Shown here one piece after another: positions 1 to 5,653 of a stretch of DNA of 8,029 bases (positions are counted from its first letter, which is position 1; each line of letters begins with the position of its first letter). Made by a program: the position numbers and the translations under genes. The notes below the pieces were generated by a model. That model saw only the letters and a program-made list of their open reading frames with translations, searched no databases and was not told where the DNA came from. This DNA is from Magnetococcales bacterium (lineage in GTDB: Bacteria > Pseudomonadota > Magnetococcia > Magnetococcales > DC0425bin3): positions 1 to 8,029 of the forward strand of contig JADGCJ010000150.1 in the NCBI GenBank assembly GCA_015229045.1, written 5' to 3'.

Positions 1-50
1 GATTTTCGAGGACCATGAATAGTGATTCGGGGACCTGTCAAAACGGGGTC
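1..50. repeat. Terminal direct repeat, copy 1
   Basis: These 50 bases recur at 7980-8029 in the same orientation with a single difference (G versus A at base 32 of the unit). The copy lies beyond the 3' end of the fkbM gene, and its last seven bases form the first part of a 12-bp hairpin stem (44-75). It contains no coding signal. The repeat begins at the first base of the window, so its true left limit is unknown. Confidence 0.9.
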
Positions 51-75
51 CAGGGAGCCAGCCCCCTGGACCCCG
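40..75 (-). terminator. Putative intrinsic terminator after fkbM
   Basis: Bases 44-55 (CGGGGTCCAGGG) pair perfectly with 64-75 (CCCTGGACCCCG), giving a 12-bp, very GC-rich stem with an 8-nt loop. On the minus strand the stem is followed directly by TTTT (43-40), so it has the form of a rho-independent terminator 37 bp downstream of the fkbM stop. The U-run is short, so efficiency is uncertain. The stem overlaps the dispersed repeat, which suggests that the terminator is part of the repeated unit. Confidence 0.65.
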
Positions 76-112
76 ATGCCAAAAAGCAATCATGGCCTCG
101 GGCGTGCCAGTT

Positions 113-940
113 TCAAATGCGATTGCCCTGGGGCAAAAAGAGTCCATTGTCATGAAACTGTGGTATTTTCTCCGGCTGCGGACCCCGTTTCCAGGGAGAG
201 AAAATGTGCGGTTGGTAGCCCAGATTTTTTAAAAATTGACGAACCTCCATACCGTTGTCACCATGCAGCTCGGCGAAGATGGCGCGAATGCGCTGGGACT
301 CCAACAGCTTCAGGGCACCCTGCAACGCCGGAATCTCGTGACCCTCGACATCCAGCTTCCAGAGATCGACGCGGTCAACCCCCTGGGTCTCCAGAAATTG
401 ATCCAGGCGCACCAGACGGACCGGCTCGGTTCCTGTGGTGCGAATCTGGCTCTGGCCGCCATGGGTGTCCTCCGGGCCATCGTCCTGGAGGAACAGGGTC
501 TCCTCCTTGTCTCCCAGACCGAGGCGGTGGATCTCCACGGAGGGCAGCCGGTGGCGATTTTTCCCCAGTTGTTCTTCCAACCAATCGGCTTGGCGGTGTC
601 CGGGTTCAAAGGCGAACAGGCGTCCTTTGGGGTTCATCTGTCCCAGATAGATGGCCATCTGACCAATGTTCGCGCCCGAATCGACGATCACGCTGTCGGC
701 AGACACAAACCCCCTGGCCCACTGAATGAACCCCGTATCGTAAAGACCGTAGACGATCCAGCGGGAGGGTGAGTTGCGCAGATCGAGTTTCCAGACCAAA
801 CCGGCTCCGGTCATGATCTCGGTGATGCCCAAACGCGCCAGGGATGCCCCGAAAAGACGGTCACAAATGCCGAATTTGTGCGGAAATTCGACCCCGCGAA
901 CCAGGTTCAACAGGGGCTCGTACCAGCCAGCTTCCGACAT
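113..940 (-). CDS. FkbM family SAM-dependent methyltransferase
   Basis: The 275-aa protein carries the FkbM-type methyltransferase fold. The SAM-binding motif VIVDSGANIG is at about residues 84-93, the acidic FEP turn at 111-113, and the family hallmark KLDVEGHE at 195-202. FkbM-type enzymes usually O-methylate sugars or other small acceptors; the substrate here cannot be told from sequence. I chose the ATG at 940 because CGGAGG sits 8 nt upstream of it. An in-frame TTG at 970 would add 10 residues but has no comparable ribosome-binding site. There is no signal peptide, so it should be cytoplasmic. It lies 72 bp after yqgE with no terminator between them and is the last gene before the hairpin at 40-75. 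It is the only gene here that looks accessory rather than housekeeping. Confidence 0.88.
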   Translation of the reverse strand: MSEAGWYEPLLNLVRGVEFPHKFGICDRLFGASLARLGITEIMTGAGLVWKLDLRNSPSRWIVYGLYDTGFIQWARGFVSADSVIVDSGANIGQMAIYLGQMNPKGRLFAFEPGHRQADWLEEQLGKNRHRLPSVEIHRLGLGDKEETLFLQDDGPEDTHGGQSQIRTTGTEPVRLVRLDQFLETQGVDRVDLWKLDVEGHEIPALQGALKLLESQRIRAIFAELHGDNGMEVRQFLKNLGYQPHIFSPWKRGPQPEKIPQFHDNGLFLPQGNRI

Positions 941-1012
941 TATGGCATCCTCCGCAGATCCGTTTTTCAACGACGCGTTTCAGAACAGGCGCAATTTCAA
1001 CGCAGCCTGGTA

Positions 1013-1576
1013 TCAATTGACTGTTTGACCAGCATCGACGAGCAGCGCGGGGTCGATGCCCATGAGTCGAATCGCCGCCTGCCAGCGGTCGTCCGGCGGC
1101 AGATCGAAGACGATACGCCGGTCGATCTGTCCGACCAGCCAGGAGTTTTGGCGCAACTCCATCTCCAACTGCCCGGTTGCCCAACCGGCATAGCCCAGAG
1201 TGAACAGGAAGCGCCCCGTCTCCTCCGACTGAGCCAGAAAGTGCAGAACCTCCGGGTTGGTAGCCATGTAGACATGTGGCGCCACCTGGAGGGATCCGGG
1301 GATATCGACCATCTGTTCGTGGAGGATGAAGCCCCGCTCGGGTGAGACAGGCCCCCCCTGATAGACGATGTGTTTGCCTGTCCGGTTCCAGGGCAGGGAC
1401 AACTGGGCTACGACGTCATCCATGGAGGCGGAGTGGGGTTGGTTGATCACCAGCCCCAGGGCGCCTTCCATCGAGTGGGCGCACATGAAGACGACAGACC
1501 GCTCAAAGTTGGAATCCCTCAATCCGGGCATGGCGATGAGGAATTTTCCAACCAGGTTATGTTCCTGAGGAATCAT
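1013..1576 (-). CDS. yqgE: YqgE/AlgH family protein (UPF0301)
   Basis: This is a 187-aa protein of the usual family length. The characteristic N-terminal block is present (GKFLIAMPGLRDSNFERSVV, residues 10-29), followed by EGALGLVINQP (37-47) and a YQGGPV block in the middle. The fold is known as an alpha/beta domain. The biochemical role is not settled; AlgH was named for an effect on alginate regulation, and the gene is often found near ruvX/yqgF, which is not seen here. The start at 1576 is supported by GAGAGGAG ending 6 nt upstream. The start and its ribosome-binding site lie inside the left copy of a tandem duplication (1562-1645), so the first six codons and the leader have a diverged duplicate at 1651-1680. 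The protein is probably soluble and cytoplasmic. Confidence 0.93.
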   Translation of the reverse strand: MIPQEHNLVGKFLIAMPGLRDSNFERSVVFMCAHSMEGALGLVINQPHSASMDDVVAQLSLPWNRTGKHIVYQGGPVSPERGFILHEQMVDIPGSLQVAPHVYMATNPEVLHFLAQSEETGRFLFTLGYAGWATGQLEMELRQNSWLVGQIDRRIVFDLPPDDRWQAAIRLMGIDPALLVDAGQTVN

Positions 1577-1645
1577 GGTTCACTCCTCTCAACCAGACCT
1601 GGCCAATATCCCCTGGGGTCGATGATGGATGCCATTGAAACCACC
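1562..1645. repeat. Tandem junction duplication, left copy (A)
   Basis: This copy matches 1651-1734 at 72 of 84 positions without gaps, with a period of 89 bp. Read on the minus strand it contains a remnant of the last 18 codons and stop of mpl, then the leader, the ribosome-binding site and the first codons of yqgE. The functional yqgE start is in this copy. Confidence 0.93.
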
Positions 1646-1665
1646 CCTGTTTCTTGAGGAGTCAT
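1573..1665 (-). other. 30-codon mini-ORF from the duplicated yqgE start
   Basis: The right copy of the duplication keeps the ancestral-looking start (ATG ACT CCT CAA GAA) at 1665. Because the period of 89 bp is not a multiple of three, this start does not lead into yqgE. It runs 30 codons and ends at a TGA (1575-1573) that overlaps the yqgE ATG (1576-1574) as ATGA. The region upstream of it reads GAGAAAAG, where yqgE has GAGAGGAG, so initiation is probably weak. It could couple translation to yqgE but may not be translated at all. Confidence 0.35.
1589..1645 (-). pseudogene. Duplicated 3' end of mpl (18 codons plus stop)
   Basis: Read on the minus strand these bases encode GGFNGIHHRPQGILARSG and a TGA stop, against GGFDGIHHRLQEILAKSG and TGA at the true end of mpl. 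Four of the 18 residues differ (D to N, L to P, E to G, K to R), including a proline inside a helix-like segment, as expected of unconstrained sequence. It has no start of its own and is best read as a by-product of the junction duplication. Confidence 0.85.
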
Positions 1666-1734
1666 GGTCCACTTTTCTCAACCGGATTTGGCCAATATCT
1701 CCTGGAGTCGATGATGGATGCCGTCGAAACCACC
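1651..1734. repeat. Tandem junction duplication, right copy (B)
   Basis: This copy holds the real 3' end of mpl (stop at 1678-1680), a 12-nt spacer and a vestigial yqgE start at 1665. It is 86% identical to 1562-1645, and all 12 differences are transitions. Confidence 0.93.
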
Positions 1735-3072
1735 ATTGCTCATGACGACCACATGATCTCCACGGCTGAGCTTGTTCGCCAAATATTCCACTGCTTGCCG
1801 GGCGTCGTCAACAACAACCGCCATGTCGACAGAAGATTTGTTCAATCGACCAGCGATGGCGTCGACATCCAGGAGGGTGTCCGGGGTCAACCCCCGGGCC
1901 GAAGGACGGGCCAGAATGACCTGATCGGCCAGTTTCAGAGCCTCCGGCAGGTGTTCCTGATGGACGCGGGTACGCATGGTGTTGGAACGGGGTTCCAGGA
2001 TGGCCCAGATGCGCTGCTTGCCGACGGCGGCACGCAGCCCCTGCAACGTGGTGGTGATGGCGGTGGGATGGTGGGCAAAATCATCGTAGACGGAGACCCC
2101 GCCGGTTGCGTGGCGCAGTTGCAGGCGCCGGGCCACCCCCTTGAAGGAGGTCAAACCACGCTGCACGATGGCGTCATCCACGCCGTGACTCAGGGCTGCC
2201 GCTGCGGCTGCCAGACCGTTCATGACATTGTGCTGGCCAAGCAGATCCCAGGTGACCGTGAAACGCTGTTGGCCATCGACCAGGAGCGACCAGGAGCGAC
2301 CATCGGCCTGCTCCAGGCGCGCCGTGAAGGGATACTCTCCCCGGAGGCCATAACGCACCACCGGCCCGAAGGCATGCTTGGTCAAAGCCTCGATCTCCGG
2401 GTCGTCGCCGTTGGCCAGAATACGCCCGGAAGGGGGAACGATGCGCAACAACAGGCGAAACTGGCGCCGGATCGCCTCCAGATCGGGATAGATGTCGGCG
2501 TGGTCAAACTCCAGGTTGTGCAGGATCAGGGTCTTGGGATGATAATGCAAAAATTTGGGTCGCTTGTCGCAAAAGGCGGTATCGTATTCGTCCCCTTCCA
2601 CGACCACCCAGGGTTGCCGGGGAAAGCGGGCACCCACACCAAAATTCAGGGGAATGCCGCCAATCAGGAAGCCGGGTTGCCGACCGGCACACTCCCAGAG
2701 CCACGCTGTCAGACTGGCGGTGGTGGTCTTGCCATGGGTGCCGGTCACGACGATGGGATGACGTCCCTCCAGGACATGATCGAACAGCCACTCGGCGCCC
2801 GAGCGAAAGGAGATGCCGCGCTCCAGCACCGCTTCCAGCTCCGGATTGCCGCGTGAGATGGCATTGCCGACCAGAACCAGGTCCGGTACGGGGTGCAGGT
2901 TGTCCGGTCGATAGCCATCGGCGATGGGAATGCCCCGTTCGGTCAGGAAATCGCTCATGGGCGGGTAGATGGCGGCATCGGAGCCGGTGACGCGCCAGCC
3001 GCTCTCCTGGGCATGGGCAGCCAGCCCGGCCATCGCCGTGCCGCAAATGCCTATGATATGCACATGTTTCAT
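1678..3072 (-). CDS. mpl: UDP-MurNAc:L-Ala-gamma-D-Glu-meso-DAP ligase
   Basis: Mpl joins the recycled tripeptide L-Ala-gamma-D-Glu-meso-DAP to UDP-MurNAc with ATP, returning wall fragments to peptidoglycan synthesis in the cytoplasm. The protein is 464 aa, close to the E. coli length. It has the Mur-ligase N-terminal Rossmann start (HIIGICGTAMAGLA, residues 5-18), the ATP loop GTHGKTTT (111-118), EGDEYD (159-164), the Mpl-typical LEFDHADIYPD (187-197), YDDFAHHPTAI (329-339) and LEPRSNTMRTRVHQ (359-372). The start at 3072 is chosen because homology begins there and GGGGAGAGG lies just upstream; an in-frame extension to 3168 overlaps ampD and adds no family sequence. ampD, 29 bp upstream, supplies the tripeptide, so the pair makes functional sense. 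A 10-bp tandem repeat lies at 2278-2297 within the central domain, and the 3' end is duplicated toward yqgE. Confidence 0.97.
   Translation of the reverse strand: MKHVHIIGICGTAMAGLAAHAQESGWRVTGSDAAIYPPMSDFLTERGIPIADGYRPDNLHPVPDLVLVGNAISRGNPELEAVLERGISFRSGAEWLFDHVLEGRHPIVVTGTHGKTTTASLTAWLWECAGRQPGFLIGGIPLNFGVGARFPRQPWVVVEGDEYDTAFCDKRPKFLHYHPKTLILHNLEFDHADIYPDLEAIRRQFRLLLRIVPPSGRILANGDDPEIEALTKHAFGPVVRYGLRGEYPFTARLEQADGRSWSLLVDGQQRFTVTWDLLGQHNVMNGLAAAAAALSHGVDDAIVQRGLTSFKGVARRLQLRHATGGVSVYDDFAHHPTAITTTLQGLRAAVGKQRIWAILEPRSNTMRTRVHQEHLPEALKLADQVILARPSARGLTPDTLLDVDAIAGRLNKSSVDMAVVVDDARQAVEYLANKLSRGDHVVVMSNGGFDGIHHRLQEILAKSG
2278..2302. repeat. 2.5 copies of a 10-bp tandem unit inside mpl
   Basis: GACCAGGAGC occurs twice in direct succession, followed by GACCA. 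It encodes the surface-like stretch GRSWSLLV at about residues 258-265 of Mpl. The unit is not a multiple of three, so loss or gain of one copy would shift the frame; the frame is intact here. Confidence 0.8.
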
Positions 3073-3101
3073 GCTTGTCCTCTCCCCTGCATCTGCGCCT
3101 C

Positions 3102-3671
3102 CTACCAAACCGGCTGCCAGGTCGGATGGGGGCCGGTGCGTTGCAAGACATCGGCAAACCGATCCCATTCAAAGCCCGGACCGGGATCCCATTTGCGTCC
3201 CGGGGCGATCTCCTGGTGACCGGCCACATGGTCATCGCACAGGTAGGGCAATCGTTGTTGCAAGGTACGCAAAATGGTGGCCAGACGCAAATATTGCAGC
3301 GGCTCGAAGGGTATCCCGTTGGCCCCCTCCAACTCCACGCCGACGGAGTTGTCGTTGCAAGCCTCGCGACCATGCCAGCGGCTGACTCCCGCATGCCAGG
3401 CACGCTTGCGCACCGGGGCATACTGGGTCACCACGCCGGAGCGGTCGACAAAAAAATGAGCGGAGACGCGCATATTGGCAACATCGCGGAAAGAGGCGTG
3501 TTGCAAAGGGTCCAACCGTCCGAGGAAGAGGTTGTCCACATGCGATCCGCCAAATTGACCCGGAGGCAGGCTGATGGCATGCACCACGAGCAGATCGATC
3601 TCCATTCCCAGTGGTCGATCATCGACGAACGGGGAGGGGAGATAGCGGCCAAATGCCCAGGGCACATCCAT
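3102..3671 (-). CDS. ampD: N-acetyl-anhydromuramyl-L-alanine amidase AmpD
   Basis: AmpD cleaves the amide between anhydro-MurNAc and the stem peptide in the cytoplasm, feeding peptide to Mpl and lowering the muropeptide signal that induces AmpC where AmpR is present. From the ATG at 3671 the protein is 189 aa, against 183 in E. coli. The zinc ligands fit H31 (VVHAISLPPG), H152 (AGHQEIAP) and D162 (RKWDPGPGF), with catalytic E113 (GVELEG) and K160. The conserved LPSPFVDDRP lead-in is at residues 11-20. The start is uncertain: this ATG has no good ribosome-binding site, and the frame stays open upstream for 203 bp to the nifU stop and beyond. That stretch could encode a Pro/Gly/Thr-rich extension only if a non-standard start such as the CTG at 3878 is used. 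mpl follows 29 bp downstream. Confidence 0.93.
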   Translation of the reverse strand: MDVPWAFGRYLPSPFVDDRPLGMEIDLLVVHAISLPPGQFGGSHVDNLFLGRLDPLQHASFRDVANMRVSAHFFVDRSGVVTQYAPVRKRAWHAGVSRWHGREACNDNSVGVELEGANGIPFEPLQYLRLATILRTLQQRLPYLCDDHVAGHQEIAPGRKWDPGPGFEWDRFADVLQRTGPHPTWQPVW

Positions 3672-3874
3672 GAACGGTACGAACCCCGTGCCGACATCCT
3701 CTTTGTTTGCCGGTGGTTCTGTTCCGGAACCATGTTCCGGGAGCGGCTCCTTTTCGGTCGGGGTGGACCCCGTGCCAGGGTCACCCCCTGAGGGCGTATT
3801 CTCCTTGACGGGGAAACTCTCCTCGCCAAACCCGCTCCTGGGGGGTGAACCGACCGGGACAGGGGCAGCCGGGG
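3672..3874 (-). other. nifU-ampD spacer, open in the ampD frame
   Basis: These 203 bp lie between the nifU stop and the first ATG of ampD. In the ampD frame there is no stop and no ATG, GTG or TTG. The conceptual translation is rich in Pro, Gly, Ser, Thr and Glu and looks like a disordered linker (for example KENTPSGGDPGTGSTPTEKE). A CTG at 3878-3876 overlaps the nifU TGA as CTGA and has GGAG 8 nt upstream. Either this is untranslated spacer or it is an AmpD N-terminal extension of about 69 residues. It also contains a palindrome (3721-3740). No promoter stands out. Confidence 0.4.
3721..3740. promoter_or_regulatory. Nested palindrome upstream of ampD
   Basis: GTTCCGGAAC (3721-3730) is a perfect 10-bp palindrome. 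CCGGAAC-CAT-GTTCCGG (3724-3740) is a perfect 7-bp inverted repeat around 3 nt that overlaps it. The site lies 50 bp upstream of the ampD ATG. It could be an operator or a small RNA hairpin; no adjacent promoter elements were recognised, so the function is unknown. Confidence 0.3.
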
Positions 3875-4099
3875 TCAGGGGACGCTCTCCACCGACACCA
3901 CTTCCGGGATGCGCTGTTTCATGATGCGTTCGATCCCGCCCTTGAGGGTCATGATGGCACCGGGACAGGTTCCACACGCGCCGCGCAAACGCACCTTGAC
4001 CACGTTGCCAGCTGTCACTTCCACCAGTTCCACGTCCCCCCCATCCCGTTGCAGCATGGGACGAACCTCGTTCAGGACCGCCTCTACCTTGTCGCGCAT
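3875..4099 (-). CDS. NifU C-terminal domain Fe-S scaffold protein
   Basis: This 74-aa protein consists only of the NifU C-terminal (Nfu-like) domain. The start matches the domain boundary (residues 1-20 include EVRPMLQRDGGD), and the CGTCPGAIMTLKGGIE block carries the paired cysteines C42 and C45 that hold an Fe-S cluster between two subunits. Such stand-alone domains act as Fe-S carriers or scaffolds in the cytoplasm. AAGGGAG sits 7 nt upstream of the ATG at 4099. An in-frame start at 4246 would add 49 Arg/Lys/Pro-rich residues that do not look like family sequence, so I reject it. Its neighbours tolC and ampD give no Fe-S context, so its clients are unknown. Confidence 0.9.
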   Translation of the reverse strand: MRDKVEAVLNEVRPMLQRDGGDVELVEVTAGNVVKVRLRGACGTCPGAIMTLKGGIERIMKQRIPEVVSVESVP

Positions 4100-4276
4100 C
4101 GGTTTTGCTCCCTTTTGTTCGAGCGTTGATCTTTTTGGTTTTCCTGTGACTTGCCGCGTCGTTTTTCTTTTTGGCCTTGGCTGTCGAGCTGGCTTTGGCC
4201 CTGGTTTTGGATTGGCTGCTCTTCGTCTTCTCCGTTGCCGAAACATATGCAGCCAGAATACTCTGCTCCGGGGTGG
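4100..4276 (-). other. tolC-nifU gap with a Lys/Ala-rich open frame
   Basis: This 177-bp gap holds the nifU ribosome-binding site but no clear terminator or promoter. In the minus frame shifted by one base from tolC, it reads without stops as TTPEQSILAAYVSATEKTKS, continuing through a Lys/Ala/Ser/Thr-rich stretch (for example STAKAKKKNDAASHRKTKK). The frame has no ATG, GTG or TTG. One inserted base near the last tolC codons would join it to TolC. It may be the relic of a longer TolC tail or simply purine-rich spacer. Confidence 0.4.
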
Positions 4277-5578
4277 TCAGGAAGAGGGGCTCTTCGTGAA
4301 GACCATCTCCTGGAGATGCAGATGCCCCACGGCCTGCAACAATTGAAACTGGGCCAGGATCAGATCGAAGCGACTCTTGGCCAGATCGGTTTGCGAGGTG
4401 AAGACGACGTTCTGCGCTACCAGAAGGTCCAGGGCGGTCCGCGACCCCACCCGATACTCCTGCTCGATGCCGATCATGGCCTCCGTCGCGGCCTTCTCCG
4501 CCGCTTCGTAGGCGAGGACCACCCCCTGGATGCTCTTGAGATTGAGCCGTGCCTGTTCCACCTCCCGGGCTATCTGCCGCAGCAGGCGCTCCCTCTCGAC
4601 CTCCTGTCCCAGATACTCTGCCTGGGCCTGATCGACCTGGGAGGTGGTCTTTCCCCCGGAGTAGAGGGGCACTTTCAAGCCCAGGGTGACGGTCACCTGA
4701 TCCACCGGATCCTTCCGCCCCACCACCTCCTGGCGCCAGTTGCGATTGAGAGAGGAGGTCAGGCCCAAGGTCGGATAGAACCCCGCACGTTCCATGTCGA
4801 CATTCAGTTTGGCGACTTGCGACCGCAATTGGACGGCCTGAAGATCGGGTCGCTGTTGCGCTTCCCGAACCAAGGCCTCCAGGGACTCCCCCAGGAGGGG
4901 TACCTCCAGGGACGGAATGGCCAACTCCGCAGGGGGTGGGTGGCCCACGACCTCCTCGAACCTGGCCTTTCCCACAGCCACGTCATTGCTGGTGCGCAGC
5001 ACATCCGCCTCCGCCGATGCCAGGCGCGAGCTGGCCTGACTGACATCGGTCTGGGTAATCTCCCCGACCCGGAAACGATCCCGGGTGGTTTCCAGATTGC
5101 GTTCCGTCACCTCGCGATTGTTGCGGGCCAGTTGGGCGACGTTTTTGGCTTTCAGATAATTCAACGCGACATCGGTGACTTGCAGAAACACGCCCTGCTT
5201 TTCTGCGGCCAGGGATTGCTCGAAGGCCTCCACATAGGGTTGGGCCTGCTTGAACGCCACCAGGGCACGCTGGTCAAACACCGCCTGCGCGAGATTGATG
5301 CTGGCCATCTGCGGTTCCGATCCATGAGTTCCGCCTTGCCAGTTGATTTTATTATGGCCTTGGGAGAGGTCCAGACCAACCTCCGGCAGCAGACCCCCCC
5401 GCGCCTGGGTCAGGCGTTCGCGGGCTGCGTCCAGGGAGGCCTGGGCCGAGCGGATACGCGGATTGTTCACCAGGGTTTGTTCCACCAGCGACCGAAAGGT
5501 GCTTCCATCGTCGGCCAGAGCCACCTGGGGGAGCAGACACCCCGCGACGATCGGCAGAATCCTCCATGATTGTCTCAT
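4277..5578 (-). CDS. TolC-family outer-membrane efflux protein
   Basis: This is the outer-membrane channel component of a tripartite efflux or type I secretion system, forming a trimeric beta-barrel with a long periplasmic coiled-coil tunnel. The 433-aa product opens with a signal peptide (residues 1-22, cleavage after VALA). It shows the duplicated OEP pattern: NNPRIRSAQASLDAARERL near the N-terminus and helical repeats such as GEITQTDVSQASSRLASAEA. A second matching half follows, with GSRTALDLLVAQNVVFTSQT near the C-terminus. The start at 5578 gives the best spacing to AAGGA; ATGs at 5581 and 5587 are alternatives. A VAGC sequence at residues 11-14 resembles a lipobox, but the hydrophobic run continues to an AxA site, so ordinary cleavage is favoured. 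No inner-membrane pump or adaptor gene is adjacent, so the partner is unknown. The C-terminus ends abruptly (TKSPSS), with an open Lys-rich frame beyond it. Confidence 0.92.
   Translation of the reverse strand: MRQSWRILPIVAGCLLPQVALADDGSTFRSLVEQTLVNNPRIRSAQASLDAARERLTQARGGLLPEVGLDLSQGHNKINWQGGTHGSEPQMASINLAQAVFDQRALVAFKQAQPYVEAFEQSLAAEKQGVFLQVTDVALNYLKAKNVAQLARNNREVTERNLETTRDRFRVGEITQTDVSQASSRLASAEADVLRTSNDVAVGKARFEEVVGHPPPAELAIPSLEVPLLGESLEALVREAQQRPDLQAVQLRSQVAKLNVDMERAGFYPTLGLTSSLNRNWRQEVVGRKDPVDQVTVTLGLKVPLYSGGKTTSQVDQAQAEYLGQEVERERLLRQIAREVEQARLNLKSIQGVVLAYEAAEKAATEAMIGIEQEYRVGSRTALDLLVAQNVVFTSQTDLAKSRFDLILAQFQLLQAVGHLHLQEMVFTKSPSS
4281..4295. other. Short hairpin over the last tolC codons
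   Basis: GAAGAG (4281-4286) and CTCTTC (4290-4295) form a perfect 6-bp inverted repeat around GGG, ending one base before the tolC TGA (4279-4277) on the coding strand. It has no U-run, so it is not an intrinsic terminator. It may slightly stabilise the transcript or be incidental. Confidence 0.25.
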
Positions 5579-5653
5579 CATCGTCATCCTTTTTCTGGTC
5601 GATGCCCGTCGTGTACCGCCGAAAGGCAGCCCGGGAACATAACCCAATGGCCT

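Noticed and set aside
22..772. Plus-strand frames opposite fkbM (235 and 178 codons)
   Set aside because: The minus-strand frame has SAM-binding and DVEG motifs and a good ribosome-binding site; the plus frames have composition typical of antisense reading.
941..1012. Possible terminator between yqgE and fkbM
   Set aside because: No stable inverted repeat followed by a T-run was found on the minus strand.
1654..2856. Long plus-strand open frame (400 codons) opposite mpl
   Set aside because: It is antisense to a clearly identified mpl, its translation shows no family motif, and high-GC coding DNA commonly leaves long antisense frames open.
3073..3168. 32-residue N-terminal extension of Mpl
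   Set aside because: It overlaps the end of ampD, adds no family sequence, and the ATG at 3072 has a strong ribosome-binding site.
4100..4246. 49-residue N-terminal extension of the NifU-domain protein
   Set aside because: The extension is Arg/Lys/Pro-rich low complexity, the domain starts at the ATG at 4099, and that ATG has its own AAGGGAG.
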